In this document: piece by piece, positions 33,761 to 45,761 of the stretch | Layout of the letters: each line of letters begins with the position of its first letter | Numbering within the stretch: position 1 is the stretch's first letter | Assembly: GCA_030062745.1 (NCBI GenBank) | Contig: CP099851.1 | Location: 11,224,393 to 11,288,392 of the forward strand | Origin: Capitulum mitella | Lineage: Eukaryota > Arthropoda > Thecostraca > Pollicipedomorpha > Pollicipedidae | DNA: 64,000 nt | Direction of reading: 5' to 3' | Notes under the pieces: generated by a model | Told to the model about the DNA's origin: nothing | Seen by the model: the letters and a program-made list of their open reading frames with translations, nothing else | Databases searched by the model: none | Position numbers and translations under genes: made by a program

Positions 33761-34537
33761 ATGATCCGTGCCGTGAGTAACTGGCCGGCCGGCGGACTGC
33801 CCGGCTCCACTAGGAGCCGACCGGTCTCGAACAAGGCTGCTAAGACACCCGAGTTTGAAGCAGGTTGTTGAAATTGACCAGATCAGTTGCTTGTGCTGTA
33901 TAGCTGAACAGCTTGGTCGTTCTTTCTCCTGGTTTATTTTGGCTTTAACGTTTGCTGGAAAATAGTGTTACGTTTTTCGTATGACTACATGACTATCAGC
34001 TTGGAACAAGGGAGATGCACCAGTGTCCATTTCTTTTTAGTATTAGGTTCTTGGCGCTGCACGGAAAAAACTGTGGCAAAAATCTGCCTACGTCCATTCG
34101 TTTCTCCGTTCTCCACGCCGGCGGATGCCGACGTGCGTACCAGACCCATCTTCACGCACTGCGCAGAGCTCCACGTCGCCACGCGCACCGACTGGCCGTC
34201 GCGGCACGTCGCGGCCCGTGCCTAACGTATCTCCAGTGGCAGCTCTGACGGCGCCGTTCTCCGGCAGGTCGTCTTCGCCCTGGTGGTGGCCTGCGCCTCG
34301 GCCGCCTTCATCCCGGTCCTGGATGTGGACCGTTCGTACCCGGTCCGTGACGAGTTCGACCGTCCCATCCTGACCACCCTGGACAAGGCGGCCTTCGACG
34401 TGCGTACCAAGACCCTGCGCACCGACCAGGACAACCCCATCGTGCCCATCGCCCCCGCCGTCTACCACGCCGCCCCCGTCGCCTACCACGCCGCTCCCAT
34501 CGCCTACCACGCCGCCCCTGTGGTCCGCGCGTGGTAA
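33761..34537 (+). CDS. Small secreted AAP-repeat cuticle protein
   Basis: Predicted secreted structural cuticle protein of 93 residues. Exon 1 is 33761-33772 (MIRA) with GTGAGT donor at 33773. After a 495-bp intron, acceptor CAG at 34265-34267 opens exon 2 (34268-34537, phase 0). Residues 1-17 are a signal peptide ending ASAA. A charged middle (about 23-60) is followed by three YHAAP(V/I) repeats (70-88) and the end VVRAW. The AAP repeat style is common in arthropod low-complexity cuticle proteins; no RR domain is present. TAA is at 34535-34537. An alternative is possible: GTAAGC at 34534 could be a donor joined to an acceptor ending 34888, which would keep the tryptophan and add three residues. 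The intron layout matches the gene at 3780. The protein call is good; the family name is not certain. Confidence 0.85.
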
Positions 34538-34888
34538 GCGTTGTTCGGTGGTCATCCGCTACATCTAGGAGATCGGTGAGTCCTGGGCACCGCTGGTGAC
34601 CGCTGGCCACCCTGCGGGTGATCTCGGATGCTAAAGAGCTGGTCAGCCTCTGGGCTATTTGTGTGTTCAGCGCGCTGTCTATGGAAGACTGGTGTTAATC
34701 ATCCTTACGTCTTACTCAGTACTTGTTCGTTGTGATTTTCTGTGGTTTTCTGTTGTGAATCAGGTGTGAATGTGAATGTGATGTGGTCTAATGTGATTGT
34801 GAATCTATGCGCCATCTTTATGTACGAACTGCGTAACTTTCCATCATCAGCAGCCGCGGTTTAAGCCATCACCCCTGTCCGTTCGCAG
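34538..34888 (+). other. 3' region of the AAP-repeat gene
   Basis: No AATAAA was found here, so the transcript end is unresolved. A pyrimidine tract ending TTCGCAG (34888) is a plausible splice acceptor, which would make this stretch an intron behind the donor-like GTAAGC at 34534. Confidence 0.35.
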
Positions 34889-35070
34889 GATTGCGACGTG
34901 ACCTCCGCCGTGCGCGGCGGAGGCGGCAGTCAGGCAGACCGGGCCGACCGGCGAATGGCGCGGCGAGCTGGGCGTGACGTCACACGTCCTGGCGCCGTGC
35001 CAGCGACGGCGAGCCAATCACTTCACCTGAGCCGGCTAAATTCAAAACAACCGCTGTCATCATGGCCGAC
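34889..35070 (+). promoter_or_regulatory. GC-rich island with CRE and CCAAT box
   Basis: CpG-dense DNA with a full CRE palindrome TGACGTCA (34975-34982) and CCAAT (35014-35018), 30-40 bp apart, followed by an ATG in good context (35062). This is the layout of a TATA-less promoter, but no downstream coding exon was identified. It could alternatively be the terminal exon of the cuticle gene. Confidence 0.4.
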
Positions 35071-37054
35071 TGTGTACGTCGGAGCTTGAAATACATCCTT
35101 TCGTCATGAGACGTTGTTTTGTTGGATGGTGGTGGTCGGATAATATCAGATGGCCGGGTTCGAGCGATGTCTCGCCCAAGCAAACGATACTAGTTGCGAT
35201 GCCACTGAAAGTGCCCGATGAACGCAACAAAAAAGACTTCAGGAATATGCAAATCATCTAAAAATTACTTTCTGACAAGGTGGAATCGAACGGTGAATGA
35301 CAACGCCTCTTCGTTCTGTCCTACTTGGTTTGCATCTTCAGCGGTTTTTTGCTTCCATATATATCTCGTTGTTCTATACCGAAAGGTCAAATATGTTTAG
35401 TCAGGTACGTCCCGTACATCATGCGTCTCGACTTTCTTGGCTTATGGACGTTTCTTTGCGCAAACAGTAAAGCGTCCAGTAAAAACTCGGTTTAAGCGTA
35501 TTGTCATGCGGTGGATCTCGTTTGGAATTCATACGGGGGTCGATTCGCCCTCTTCCCCCGCTCCCCCTCGAGATCTGCCGATCGAGAGGACCGATTTTGA
35601 CGACACAGGGCTTAAGCGAAAATTTGTGATTTAAAGTAAAAAGTTGCAAAATATGTCAGTGGCGCATTCTGGGGAGCAAAAAAAGGGTAAACGGCTGTTA
35701 TGACATCCAAAAACGTATATTTTTTAGTCACAACTTATTTTCAGCCCGTAGGACCCGGCCTATAAATGACGCTGCATTACCCCATGATGTTTCCTGCATC
35801 CGCCCTTGGCCATCTCTAAACACGTTATAGACAATGCCGATGGTGAACTATCATAGACGTTCGTCACTGAAACCACTACATTGCTCAATATTGGACTCCA
35901 GCACCGACACCTACCCGAGCGAACGCGCGTCGCTTCACGCGCGTCCTAGAAACGCCTGTTAAAGCCGCTCCTCGTCCATACTGACGGATTAAACTTTTAA
36001 GTTGCGTAAAAAATATAGATGGGGAAAAGTCACAAAATTTTAGCGCGATAGCACAGACGGTTTGATTTTAGCTTTAGAAAAACTCCGGCGCCGAATCGGC
36101 CCCGCCAGAAGCAAAATAGGGTTACAGACTACATTTTTACATGGACCAAACGGACATTACACTTTCACTGACAAGTTTATGGGTTAAAGACAGCGAGGTA
36201 TGAAACTGAGAGAAAAATATTTTTTCTCTTTCCTCTCTGTACCCTTAACGTAAATTTGAAGCATGAGACAACCAGGGGCGGCGATGGAGTCTGAAAATGC
36301 CTAAGCAAGTAAAAAACTCTTTGGGTTTTCACCTGTCCTTTATGTCATATTTTATTCGGTTATTTAATTCTTTCGACATCGCGTACATAACATGCCAACG
36401 CTACTACTCGATTTTTTCCGTTCGTGATTTTCTTCAAAGCACCCTTTTACGGTTTTCAGTACAAATTAGCAGCATATAGCTAGCGTTACTGCCTCTTTTG
36501 CCCTCAACTCTCTAAGCGAAACACCACGCAAAACCATGTACCAAATGCCCTTATTAAAAAAAAAACTCATTTATATGGCACACTTGTAAGCGCAGACTGT
36601 GATAACGCGCTAATCCGCCCTTCAATTTACTCACAGCGTACTTCCAAGAAAGGGAAGTAGGTTTTACCTTCGCCGCGTAGAATTTGACCAAACCAACTGC
36701 CACTGACTGGCTTATCCCGTTCAACAACGCATTTGCTAACTCTGAGTTGGGCCTGCATTGTCAGTAGGTCGCCATAAGCCTACGCAAACCATGAGTTTCA
36801 TAATCTACGATGATTTCCATGTCATACGTATCTGTTTGCATGCGTCATCTTTGCCAGAGTTGTTTTACCCGTTTCACTATAGTCTGTTAGTTTCAACGTC
36901 TGTTGAAGTTCTGGTTGAAGTGGAGTTCTCAGTGATTTAACTACTAAGTTTAAACCAACAATTTTTGCAACTTTTTTTTCAGCACTTGAATCGCCAGCGC
37001 CATATACGCAGGCTATTTTCATTAAAATCGCATGTCCGTAATTTATAACAACAG
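35071..37054. other. Intergenic, nothing recognised
   Basis: AT-rich with short frames. AATACA at 35090 is a weak polyadenylation-signal variant that might end a transcript from the cuticle gene. Confidence 0.35.
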
Positions 37055-38270
37055 TTAACCCGTCCCCGACTGGGGGGGGCAGTTAACTGACCCCCCTGAG
37101 GCTTTTCTGGGAATTGCGAGAGAACTAAAAAACACAGAGTCACGAAACTCCCTGTACATTTTGCCCCATCCATTTTACATCTCGTGGCAAAATTGTGACC
37201 TCAGGTCAGGTCAGGTGCCTGACCTAGGTCAGGTCAAACAGACCTATGTCAAACAAGTTTAGCGCCCTCTAACTTTTTCAGAAAACAAGATATCTCAATA
37301 ATACTTTCAGGGATTAGTGATCGTGATAGATGCAACAAATCTGCTACCTCAGATTTTTCGGATTTTTCCGGGTCATTGATCTAAGGTCAAGCCCATTTTT
37401 AAGACACATCGCCGTTTTTTCGGAAATTGGCGAAATATTCCATAACATTTTTAGTGTGGAGTGAAGCAGACATCTAGTTACCGTCATTGGGCAAAGTATC
37501 AGTGACTTTCAGCCATTGACCTGAGGTCAGGTCACGAATAACTGTAGTGAGCCAAAATGTACCACCGTCAAAATCGACGATGAATTACTCAGAATGGGTA
37601 GAAAATGGCAGAACTAGCTTGCACAGACGTAATTAATACCAGGAACCTCAAAAACTTTGAAAAAGTAGAATATTTTGGACATAAACAGGCTCCCGCGAAT
37701 AAAGCTCTGCCAACTTTGTAGATTGGCAACTAATCAATTTTTCCAAAATTTAAGCATGAGAAACCATCACAAGAACCACAAAGATCAATAAAATTGACAT
37801 AGATCGTCTTTTTTCGGGAAAATAAAGGAACGCCAAAATTAGTTCCCGTGAATTTGGTACCGCATACGGTAGCGGCGCGCACTGACAGCTGGCAGGAGAA
37901 TTCCGTGTCTTTAACTCAACGTTTCGACGTATATATTGAACAAATCTGGGGAAATTAGACGTGTATCGGCATCCGCGAACCTTTACTTGTGCTCTGGTGC
38001 CTTTACCTATGCGTTATTAGTGTTCAGAGATTCCTTGAGATTGAGGCCATTTCTCGGTGTCATGCGGTCGGCTATGAGAAAACATATATAGGGCGTAAAT
38101 TGCTTACATATTATCTAAAACTAAAAATGAGACCAGTTTCGAGCTCTACTCGTCACAGCCTTGCTTATTTTTATCGTGCGACCAACCGTTCGTGAGTTAG
38201 AGGGGGGGGCAGTCAACTGCCCCCCCAGTCGCCCATGTTCGAGACGGACCGACGGTCGTGCGCGGGTTAA
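37055..38270 (+). mobile_element. TTAACCC element copy C (best-preserved ends)
   Basis: Starts TTAACCCG (37055) and ends CGGGTTAA (38270), 1216 bp, so the TTAA target plus CCC/GGG termini of piggyBac-type elements are intact. Hairpins lie just inside each end: G8-CAGTTAACTGA-C6 (about 37072-37097) and G8-CAGTCAACTG-C6 (about 38203-38226). The internal frame seen in copies A and B is broken here. No transposase. Half-sites AGGTCA/TGACCT cluster at 37196-37232, 37370-37389 and 37515-37533. Confidence 0.75.
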
Positions 38271-39849
38271 TGATGCAAACTATGAGAAGATTTACGAAAC
38301 TTCTTGCAAACTTAACAGTTTACACATCGCATTCAGCACAGTGCAAACTGGAAGCCTACCTATTTTTCTAGTCGACAAAACAATAATGTAAGTAATGTTT
38401 TTATCTCACTATACTGTTTCCAAAACGAAAAGAAATACATAAAGATAAGTTTGAAGAAATTCGCTGGCCTTTTTCCTTCACTAATGGTATTTTTATATTT
38501 AAAGGGATTGCCAAAACCATGGTCTTCCAACAGGTAACCAGTATATACATGGCTTTAAAGCGTGAAAGCCGCGTCTGGCGACAGTGACTGTGATGCTCGA
38601 ACAAAATGGTTTAAAACCCCGGTCATTAGCGTCAAGAACACTGCTCAACTGAAATCAACTGAACCAGTGTTAAAATGTAGAGCGTGTTCAAGGATGGTTA
38701 AATGGAAATGATTCGAAAAAATACAACCTGAGGAGGGCACAAGGAATGTAGACTTAAGACATCACAAAACATGACACTGGATGTTTTGAGAATATGTATG
38801 TGTTGATTACCAGTGAATGATGAAAGTTAAACGAAACTGATCAGGACAGAATGAAAAATGTGCCCTTCTGTGCAGCGGAGAAAACAGGAAGAAACAGAGA
38901 TGAAGAGATCGTAAGACAGGACATTCTAATGATAACAAAAAAGAAGCGATCTGTTGATATAGCTATAACTGAATGTCACAAGACGGAAATGAAAAAAACA
39001 TATCGACAACTAAATTGCGACACTCATATGCAGGTTCATAAAAAAGAAAACAGTGATAAACACTTTCGAAAATTCCGGTAAAAAACGACGGTTTTGAAGT
39101 TGGCAGCATCAAAATAACTTGCCATCTGAGTACGAACATATCCAAAGCGCGCAAGAAAGGTAAACGTTACAAAACAGATTACAATAAAAACACGCAACTA
39201 AAAAATCAAACCACTACAAAAACAAAAATGGGCGTCACAAAGACAAAACAGGGAGAGACGTGACGCATTGCAAGAAAACGAGAAAAAAGACAGTGATGTC
39301 TATCCAGATCAGCAATTAAAGGAATGAGCTGACATAAAATGCCCAAAAATGGCGTCCAAAGATCGGCTTTAAACGAAAAAACAAATGTATCCCCAAGGAT
39401 ATCCCCACTGCAGGCAGACAGCTACTACACAACAAAACTGGTAAGTTACTACGTGTCGTCTGGATTGACTCATCCCTTTCGCTCAAGATGGTGGAAGAAA
39501 AAACTGCATTACAAAACTGTAAGATTCTAGAGAAGTTTCAGACGGGCTTTGTTACACATCGGTACGTTTGGTAAAAACCTTCATCATTAAACAATGCTGG
39601 GAATAGAAGATCTTTCGTACGTCGTAACGCATCTCATGAATCCATCTTCAGGAACGTTTTTAAAGGATAATTAGTTGTAGGCCAGAAATGGCAAATTGGA
39701 CCATCAAAGTAACACATCCGTCTGTTATTCATCGTGATTTTGGCGTCGTGTAAGAAGGAAGGATCCCAGAATACCTGTCGGTATTTCAAAATGGACCTAG
39801 CTACCACCTGTGTTCCGAAACTACAAAAACTGACCAACAATTCCGTCAA
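38271..39849. other. Intergenic, nothing recognised
   Basis: A-rich sequence at 38850-39330 gives lysine-rich frames that look like chance. No gene assigned. Confidence 0.4.
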
Positions 39850-40450
39850 GAGCGCTGCAGCGTAGTAACGTCCCTCCAGGCGTGCGTCTATCGGCCGGCC
39901 GATCTGAACCACAGCTGACGTTGCCCCAGGCGGTCTGCGGCGGACAGCTGTCGGCCAGATCAGCACGGCTGTCAGCGGTACCGACTCCTGCCGTTCGGCG
40001 GAGTTGACGGCGCCGCAGCGGACCGCCGTCCTGTCCGTCACCCTGGCCGCGGCGTCCTCCGAGAACGCTCCGAGCACCGGCAACTCGTGCCGTTCGAGGC
40101 CGCGGCGTCCACGCTCGTGCGCGCCAAGGACGGACACGCCGCAAACAAGGTGCCCGCCCAAAATGGACGAATCTTCCTGCCCGGAGAGGGATGCCGCTGC
40201 TTCCGAACATCGCTGCGTCCTTCGCGGCCGAGAAAGGCGTGAGCGCCACGGCGAAGCCCGATGTCCGGCGGCGTTTCGACGGAATGTTTCGCCGTCATCG
40301 CCCGAGGCGGCGGCAGCTGCCGTTGCTGCAGCGCACGAGTGTTGCAGCTGATAGGAGATACGTGACAGATGGGGGCTGCGTTACCAGCGGAGGTGACCGC
40401 CCCGACACAAGGCCCGTCAGCCCGCTGCGGCTACGCGAGAAAAGCTGTCT
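39850..40450. other. CpG-dense island with unresolved coding potential
   Basis: A sharp GC-rich block with long open frames on both strands, including a 175-codon minus frame (39634-40161, non-ATG start) and several plus frames. A plus ATG at 40162 in fair context (AAAATGGAC) leads to a possible GTGAGC donor at 40239. The competing frames cannot be separated by eye. A host first exon with promoter is plausible. Confidence 0.35.
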
Positions 40451-41739
40451 GAGCCATGCAGGACGAAACGCATTCTGTCTACTGCTGTCCGGTGGTTGAC
40501 TGGCTGGTTGACATACGTTAGCAATGGTAGCCAATATAGCCGGTGAAGTTGGCCGATGAGAACAACTTCGAACCAGAGGCATTTGGCTATTATGCCATAA
40601 ACCACGCTACTTGTGCCGTATTTCACTCACTCCAGTATACTTGTTCTTAATAATACGATGGTAGCACTGAAGTACAGTATGAAACGGATAACGTCAATAA
40701 CCAGGTGACATACATGTTCCACCTGTCAAGTGAAGTAATCTGACTCAACACAGTCGGATATGATCCAGATCAGAACATCCTGAACGGGAAAATCGGATCT
40801 TGGTCTGGTGATGCGTGTGTTGTCCGATCAAGACTGATTATTATTCAAATTATTATACCCCACTATTTAGCAAGGTTTCCTCAAATGATCTGGTACTTTT
40901 AGAGCACCGGGGTGTGTAGTTTTCCATCCTTTTGTGAGTTCAGCAACCACATTGTTCACTGGGCATCCCGAAAGATTTCTGAATCTAAAATGGGACACAA
41001 AAGAGTGAATACCCACAATAATTTGGATCCCCTGCATAATCTATATTCTGCAACAAAAACCTACAAAAAATTGCTAAGAAACCTTCTATTCTTTGGCACC
41101 GATGACCGATGATAAGATGTTGTTGAACCAAACAGGCATCAGAAGCGGTAATGGCCAGCTTATACCTTTTAAAAACGTGTTCCAAAGTACGGCTGTTAAC
41201 ATCTTTCCTAGTTATCCGGAAGCCCAGGGCCGATTTATCTTCAATGCCATCCGCTCGTCAGAACAGCTCGTCATCATCAGATCTGCAGAGACCAATAGTC
41301 ACGCATCTGGAGGTCCGAAGGTCGCAGGTTGCGTCACGTGGGCAGTCGTTTATTCCGCGATACAAGGGCAAGAGTGAATCGTTAGAATACTCGCCGAATT
41401 AACACAAATTTAAATGGCGGGGCGTAGTCAGGACGTAAGATAAATAACGCGGTGCTTCTGAGCACTACCAACTTGACAGTGCGGCGTCGGGTGGCCACAT
41501 TTAGGGCCGCCAGCACCTGAAGTAAACGCAGGCACGGTTTTCCATATGGTTTTTGGGCCGCGGGCACCCACAAAACAGGCGCTGACATCCGACAAGAACC
41601 AGGCTTTATTAAATGCTTTGTGTTTCCTAATTACGAGAGGTCTTTACCTCGTAAACGAACCTCTTTGACATGTTTAGGAAAAAAACGGCATACTGCCGAT
41701 GGTAATTTTCAGCGGGCCAGCCTCCAGATCGACCTTCGC
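40451..41739. other. Intergenic, nothing recognised
   Basis: A 94-codon frame at 41093-41377 has no recognised domain. No repeat with clear ends. Confidence 0.4.
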
Positions 41740-42580
41740 AGGGCCGGGGAGGAAGGGCGGGGGCTAGGAACCCCCCTCCCCCAAGATCTCGAGAACTGTC
41801 AGTCCCACCGAAAAAGTAAAAACACCACCGGAAGCACCTTGAAGGAACTTGAAGAAAGCACATGTGTTTTTCCAATAAGGTCAATATTGATGCCACCAGG
41901 GGTCATCTTAGGTCAGATAAATATGTTCACATCTTGGCGAAAACGCTTTGATAACCGAAGCTTTTACGTGGCTCCAAAGGAGTTAGCAGTAAAAGTGTCA
42001 GCGTAGGAAAGTAATTTTTCCGACATATATTAATGGTTCCGAAGAACAACGGTTAATTACATTCGGTTGTGGGAGCCGAAAATTCGCTATAAAGCGTAAA
42101 CTGGCCCAGGTCACAGGTCAAGAGGCACAACTGTGTGTGCAAAACATGTGAAAAACACCATGGTGTATATTCAAGCTTCAGAAGCGCCGAACGAGAACCA
42201 CAATCTCAATAGTTAACGTGAAAAAGGCCGAAACATTAGCTGAACTATGGCCCATGACCTGGACATCTCCGAAAAATCTGGGACAGTAGAATTGTTTCAT
42301 CTGTCATGTTCGACGAATATGAACGGTTTTGTGCAAATCGATAAGTTTCTCACAAAAATTATGACGTTGTGATTTGTATTTGTATTTGTATTTGTATTTC
42401 CATTTTTTAGAATGTCATCGTGCCTAACCTGATGTAGGTCAGTCACCTGGAAAGACTTTAAGTTTAAAGGTGCAAAATGATGTATGGAAAAGCATGCTAA
42501 CTTTCATGTGTCTACACAATTTCGTTTTTCCGCTTTCCTCTGAAAATCGAAGGGGGTCCTCCCGGCCCGGCGAATGTTAA
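41740..42580 (-). mobile_element. Diverged TTAACCC-family relative, copy E
   Basis: Its right part aligns in order with copy A: a CCGAAAAATCTG(G/A)GA segment (42270), a GGTCAGTCACCTGG half-site region (42437), and CAATTTCGTTTTTCCGC before a terminal G/C foldback (about 42550-42567) and TTAA (42577-42580). A G5...C6 foldback at 41758-41783 may be the other end. It is shorter and much more diverged than copies A-C. Confidence 0.4.
42372..42398 (+). repeat. (TTTGTA)n short tandem repeat
   Basis: Four consecutive TTTGTA hexamers. Confidence 0.9.
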
Positions 42581-42687
42581 CAGCGGTAATAATGGATACT
42601 TTTTGTTCAGCGATCTCAAGCCTCCGAGGGAATTCAGAATTTAGCAATGTTACATGACAAACTAGAATCACTGAAAAAATAGAAGGA

Positions 42688-44280
42688 TTGACGATTTCCT
42701 CTAGGTTGAAATGGCACGCAGAGGGGGAAGAGCCATTAAGACCTTTTTTGTCCCTGGAAAAGTACCACAGCACGAAAAAGACCATGAGCTGGCTAGAGCA
42801 CGACGGTCGCGTAATACCAGGACCACGACAGATAACTGAGCAGTTCACAAACCAGTTATCTAACAGATACAAGGGAGAGCCACAGTGTATCATTGGTCAG
42901 CAGTGTTGGATGCAACATTGCTTCAAAAGATTATCGGGGACTGAGAAGGTAACGTTCGCCGAGGAAATAACAATAGACGAAATGGCAGTAGTTATACATA
43001 GCATGAAATCTGGAAAGTCACCATGCTCGAACGGTTTTACAATCGAGTTTTTTAGTTTTTTCTTTTTTGGAAACGCTTATGCACTTCTTACACCGTTTTA
43101 TCCTAAATGCAATAGGGAATCGTCGGTTATCAGTCACATAACGAGAAGAGATCTCATAACACTGACACAGGAAGATAAAAGCTGAGCGCACAGCATCAAG
43201 AGATGGAGAGCTATATCGCTGCTCAATATATATTACAAAATATTTTCAGCAGTTGTGGCAGCGAGATTGAAGAGAGTGGTACAAAAGCCAGTTAGTGGCG
43301 ACCAAACTGCATATATGAAAGGACACTTCGTCGGCGAAAATTCACGACTGACTTTTGACAATATCGATCATTATTCACGAAACAACAGTATTCAAGAAAA
43401 AATATTGTTGAAGGTCACTGCCTGTATTCTGACGGCAGTGGACTTCCAGTCCGTCTTCATGTCTTGGTCGTTCTTACGTCAAGTTCTTTTTCTTTTTCGT
43501 TCTTTCTTTTTCGTTATTTTCGTCAAGTTCTGGACGAGAAACGAATTATTTCATCGTTACCGGATAAAATTGAATTTCCTGAACTACCAAAGTCTGGTAC
43601 GACGAATAACAAATGCTGCCAATGTTTCAGGACAATGGCATATAGATAGGAATTCACCTATCTATCCAGCTGGGCTGAAAGCAATTCACAACGCTCAAAC
43701 ATCGGCGTACAACGCATTTGTGAGAACATATATGACTCAAAAAGACGTTTGTTTGTAAAAACAGAAACCAAGTGGCTGCGAGATGTAGGCACATACCAGG
43801 AAGGTACACTTAATGACATCAACAAGTGCACCACATCGTCATACGAGTTTTTTCGCTTTAAGCTCGTCAATCGTATAATCACGACAAACCATTTCCTCGC
43901 AATCATCAGCCATTTTTCTTATTTCTGCAAAAGCAGTAAAGAAGCACTGCTGCGCCTCTTAAGTCGTTGCCAAATAACAAAAATCTTCATGAGTGACGTT
44001 CGTAGATTCCTATCCTCCAAAGGAATTACACTGAGCACTGCTGAAAAGGATATGTTTTTCCAACAGACTTATCAGCCATAGAAAATCTCATTACTACATC
44101 TATTAAAAGGGTGATCTACACAGCGAGATGTAAGCAGTATAATCCACATTTGGAACTGATCAAGACGTTTTTTTAAGAAGTGAAGCCATGCAAGAAAGAT
44201 GCATGGCTAGATTAAATGGAACAGAAGACGCAGTTACAAATAAATGGAGAGAACTGGGCAAGGCTTTGAACCAACAACAG
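42688..44280 (+). pseudogene. Tx1/L1-like LINE ORF2 remnant
   Basis: In order: a linker region (RLKWHAEGEE, LSLEKYHSTKKT, about 42700-42780), the GKSPCSNGF segment before the RT (about 43010-43030), RT fingers with LLNIYYKIFSAV (43220), DQTAYMKGHFVGEN (about 43300-43340) and a decayed DFQSVF (43443). The remaining RT palm, including the catalytic YxDD box, is missing. C-terminal L1-type segments resume at about 43840 (EFFRFKLVNRIITTNHFL). Stops and frameshifts occur between parts. It is a dead, internally deleted copy. Confidence 0.75.
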
Positions 44281-45680
44281 CAGTGTTTGCAGTGTAGTGA
44301 TAGCTTTTAGAAGCTAGGAGTTCCTGTTTTCTGCCGTATTGTTCAGCGAATGGTAAAATTTACCGAGGGACGTTAATTGCTACTTTGTATGCATTAATGT
44401 AGGCATGATTCCCATCACGTGATTTGGGCTGCTGATGCAATACGTGCCAGATAATGCGTATGTTGTCAGTACCTGTTGTTGTTACCTGTCGCCCATTACA
44501 TGAATAAATAAATAAATCAATCAATACATGGGTACTTTCTGTTTCGTTTTGGCGAAGACAGATTAAGATTTGGGCGCGGTAGCACATCTGTACACCTGGA
44601 TTAATTTTCAACCTTATTCTCGGGAAGCAAAAAACCTCGGCTCTTTTGCTTGCTAATTCCATGGTTTCTGACCCAGCTTCGCGAAACTTGACTAATTCTC
44701 TTATCTATTTGTTCTATGTAGTACGTCAAAATCTCGCAAGTTTATTCTACTCAGGAGCGGAGGCAGTCCTAAGTTTTTGGGAGGCACGTCAGGCTATTTT
44801 CGGCCCTGTTAAATTTAGTGTTTTGTCAATATTTTTGCTGCTTGTTTTCCAGAGGCAATAACCGGAATCTTACAGCATAAAGGAGTGCCCTCTATTTGTG
44901 TTCTAAATTTCCGGCTGATACCAGGTCGAGTTACGGAGCTATGACCTAAAACGTCAGCGCGTAACCTTTATCACGACGGCTATTCAGTAGAATTTTAGAA
45001 AGCCACTTTAAATGATTGAAAAAGTTTCAGAACAATATAACTTGCACTTAAGGTCATTTCATGTCATTCTGAGTTCATTGAAGGTCATTCAGGTCAAAGG
45101 TGATAAACTAACCTGATAAACATGAGACCATGACAGTTCCCCATTTTCCATGTCCCTGACCCCGCCTATGCTGACATTATGCAAACAATGTTAGGTGGTT
45201 TTTTTACCTTTTCCGTATAACATGACCAGTATTTTTACTTCTTCCGTATAACATGACTAGTAAAGCTGAATTGTTCGTAACTTTTTTGTCCATTCGGTTT
45301 TTGGCAAAAAATTGTCCTGCCATTTTCGAGGCCACGCGAACGTCTGTACATTTTCCCAAAATTTCAGGCGTTTGAACCAATGGTAAAAGTCCCATGCATA
45401 AGTTCTCGATTCATGCCAATTGCATTAAAAATGGTCCTCAAGCAGCGGAGCCTTCATAAATCCAAAAATATCCCCCATTCTGATTTCTTTGCCACTCCCT
45501 ATTCACCTCTTTCAACACTTTGAACACATCTTTTCACAAAAAAATGTAGCTTACATCGCGGCGAATCGATTGCCATTTGTTGCGTTGAAACCGAATGTGC
45601 AGTTCTTGTTGGTTGGTTGGTTATTGGGGCTTAGGGGCGCACCGACTGCAGGGTCATTCGGCGCCCAGTGCAGTTCATGT
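44281..45680. other. Intergenic, nothing recognised
   Basis: AGGTCA-like half-sites at about 45050-45110 hint at another worn member of the TTAACCC family. No gene assigned. Confidence 0.35.
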
Positions 45681-45761
45681 TATCATGCGGGGGGGGGGCA
45701 AATCCGCCCCCTGCTGGTAATGGGGTACATCGACCATCTAGCTCTCCGGGAATAGGGTTAA
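45680..45761 (+). repeat. End-like fragment of the TTAACCC family
   Basis: A G10-CAAATCCG-CCCCC foldback followed ~55 bp later by AGGGTTAA (45754-45761) resembles the right end of copy C. The matching left end was not found. Confidence 0.3.

Noticed and set aside
33264-33871. Overlapping 127-162-codon frames upstream of the second cuticle gene
   Set aside because: They run through the promoter and the exon 1/intron boundary and reflect the GC-rich GTCTCC cluster.
38851-39081. Lysine-rich 76-codon frame
   Set aside because: Explained by A-rich sequence; no repeat, domain or splice support.
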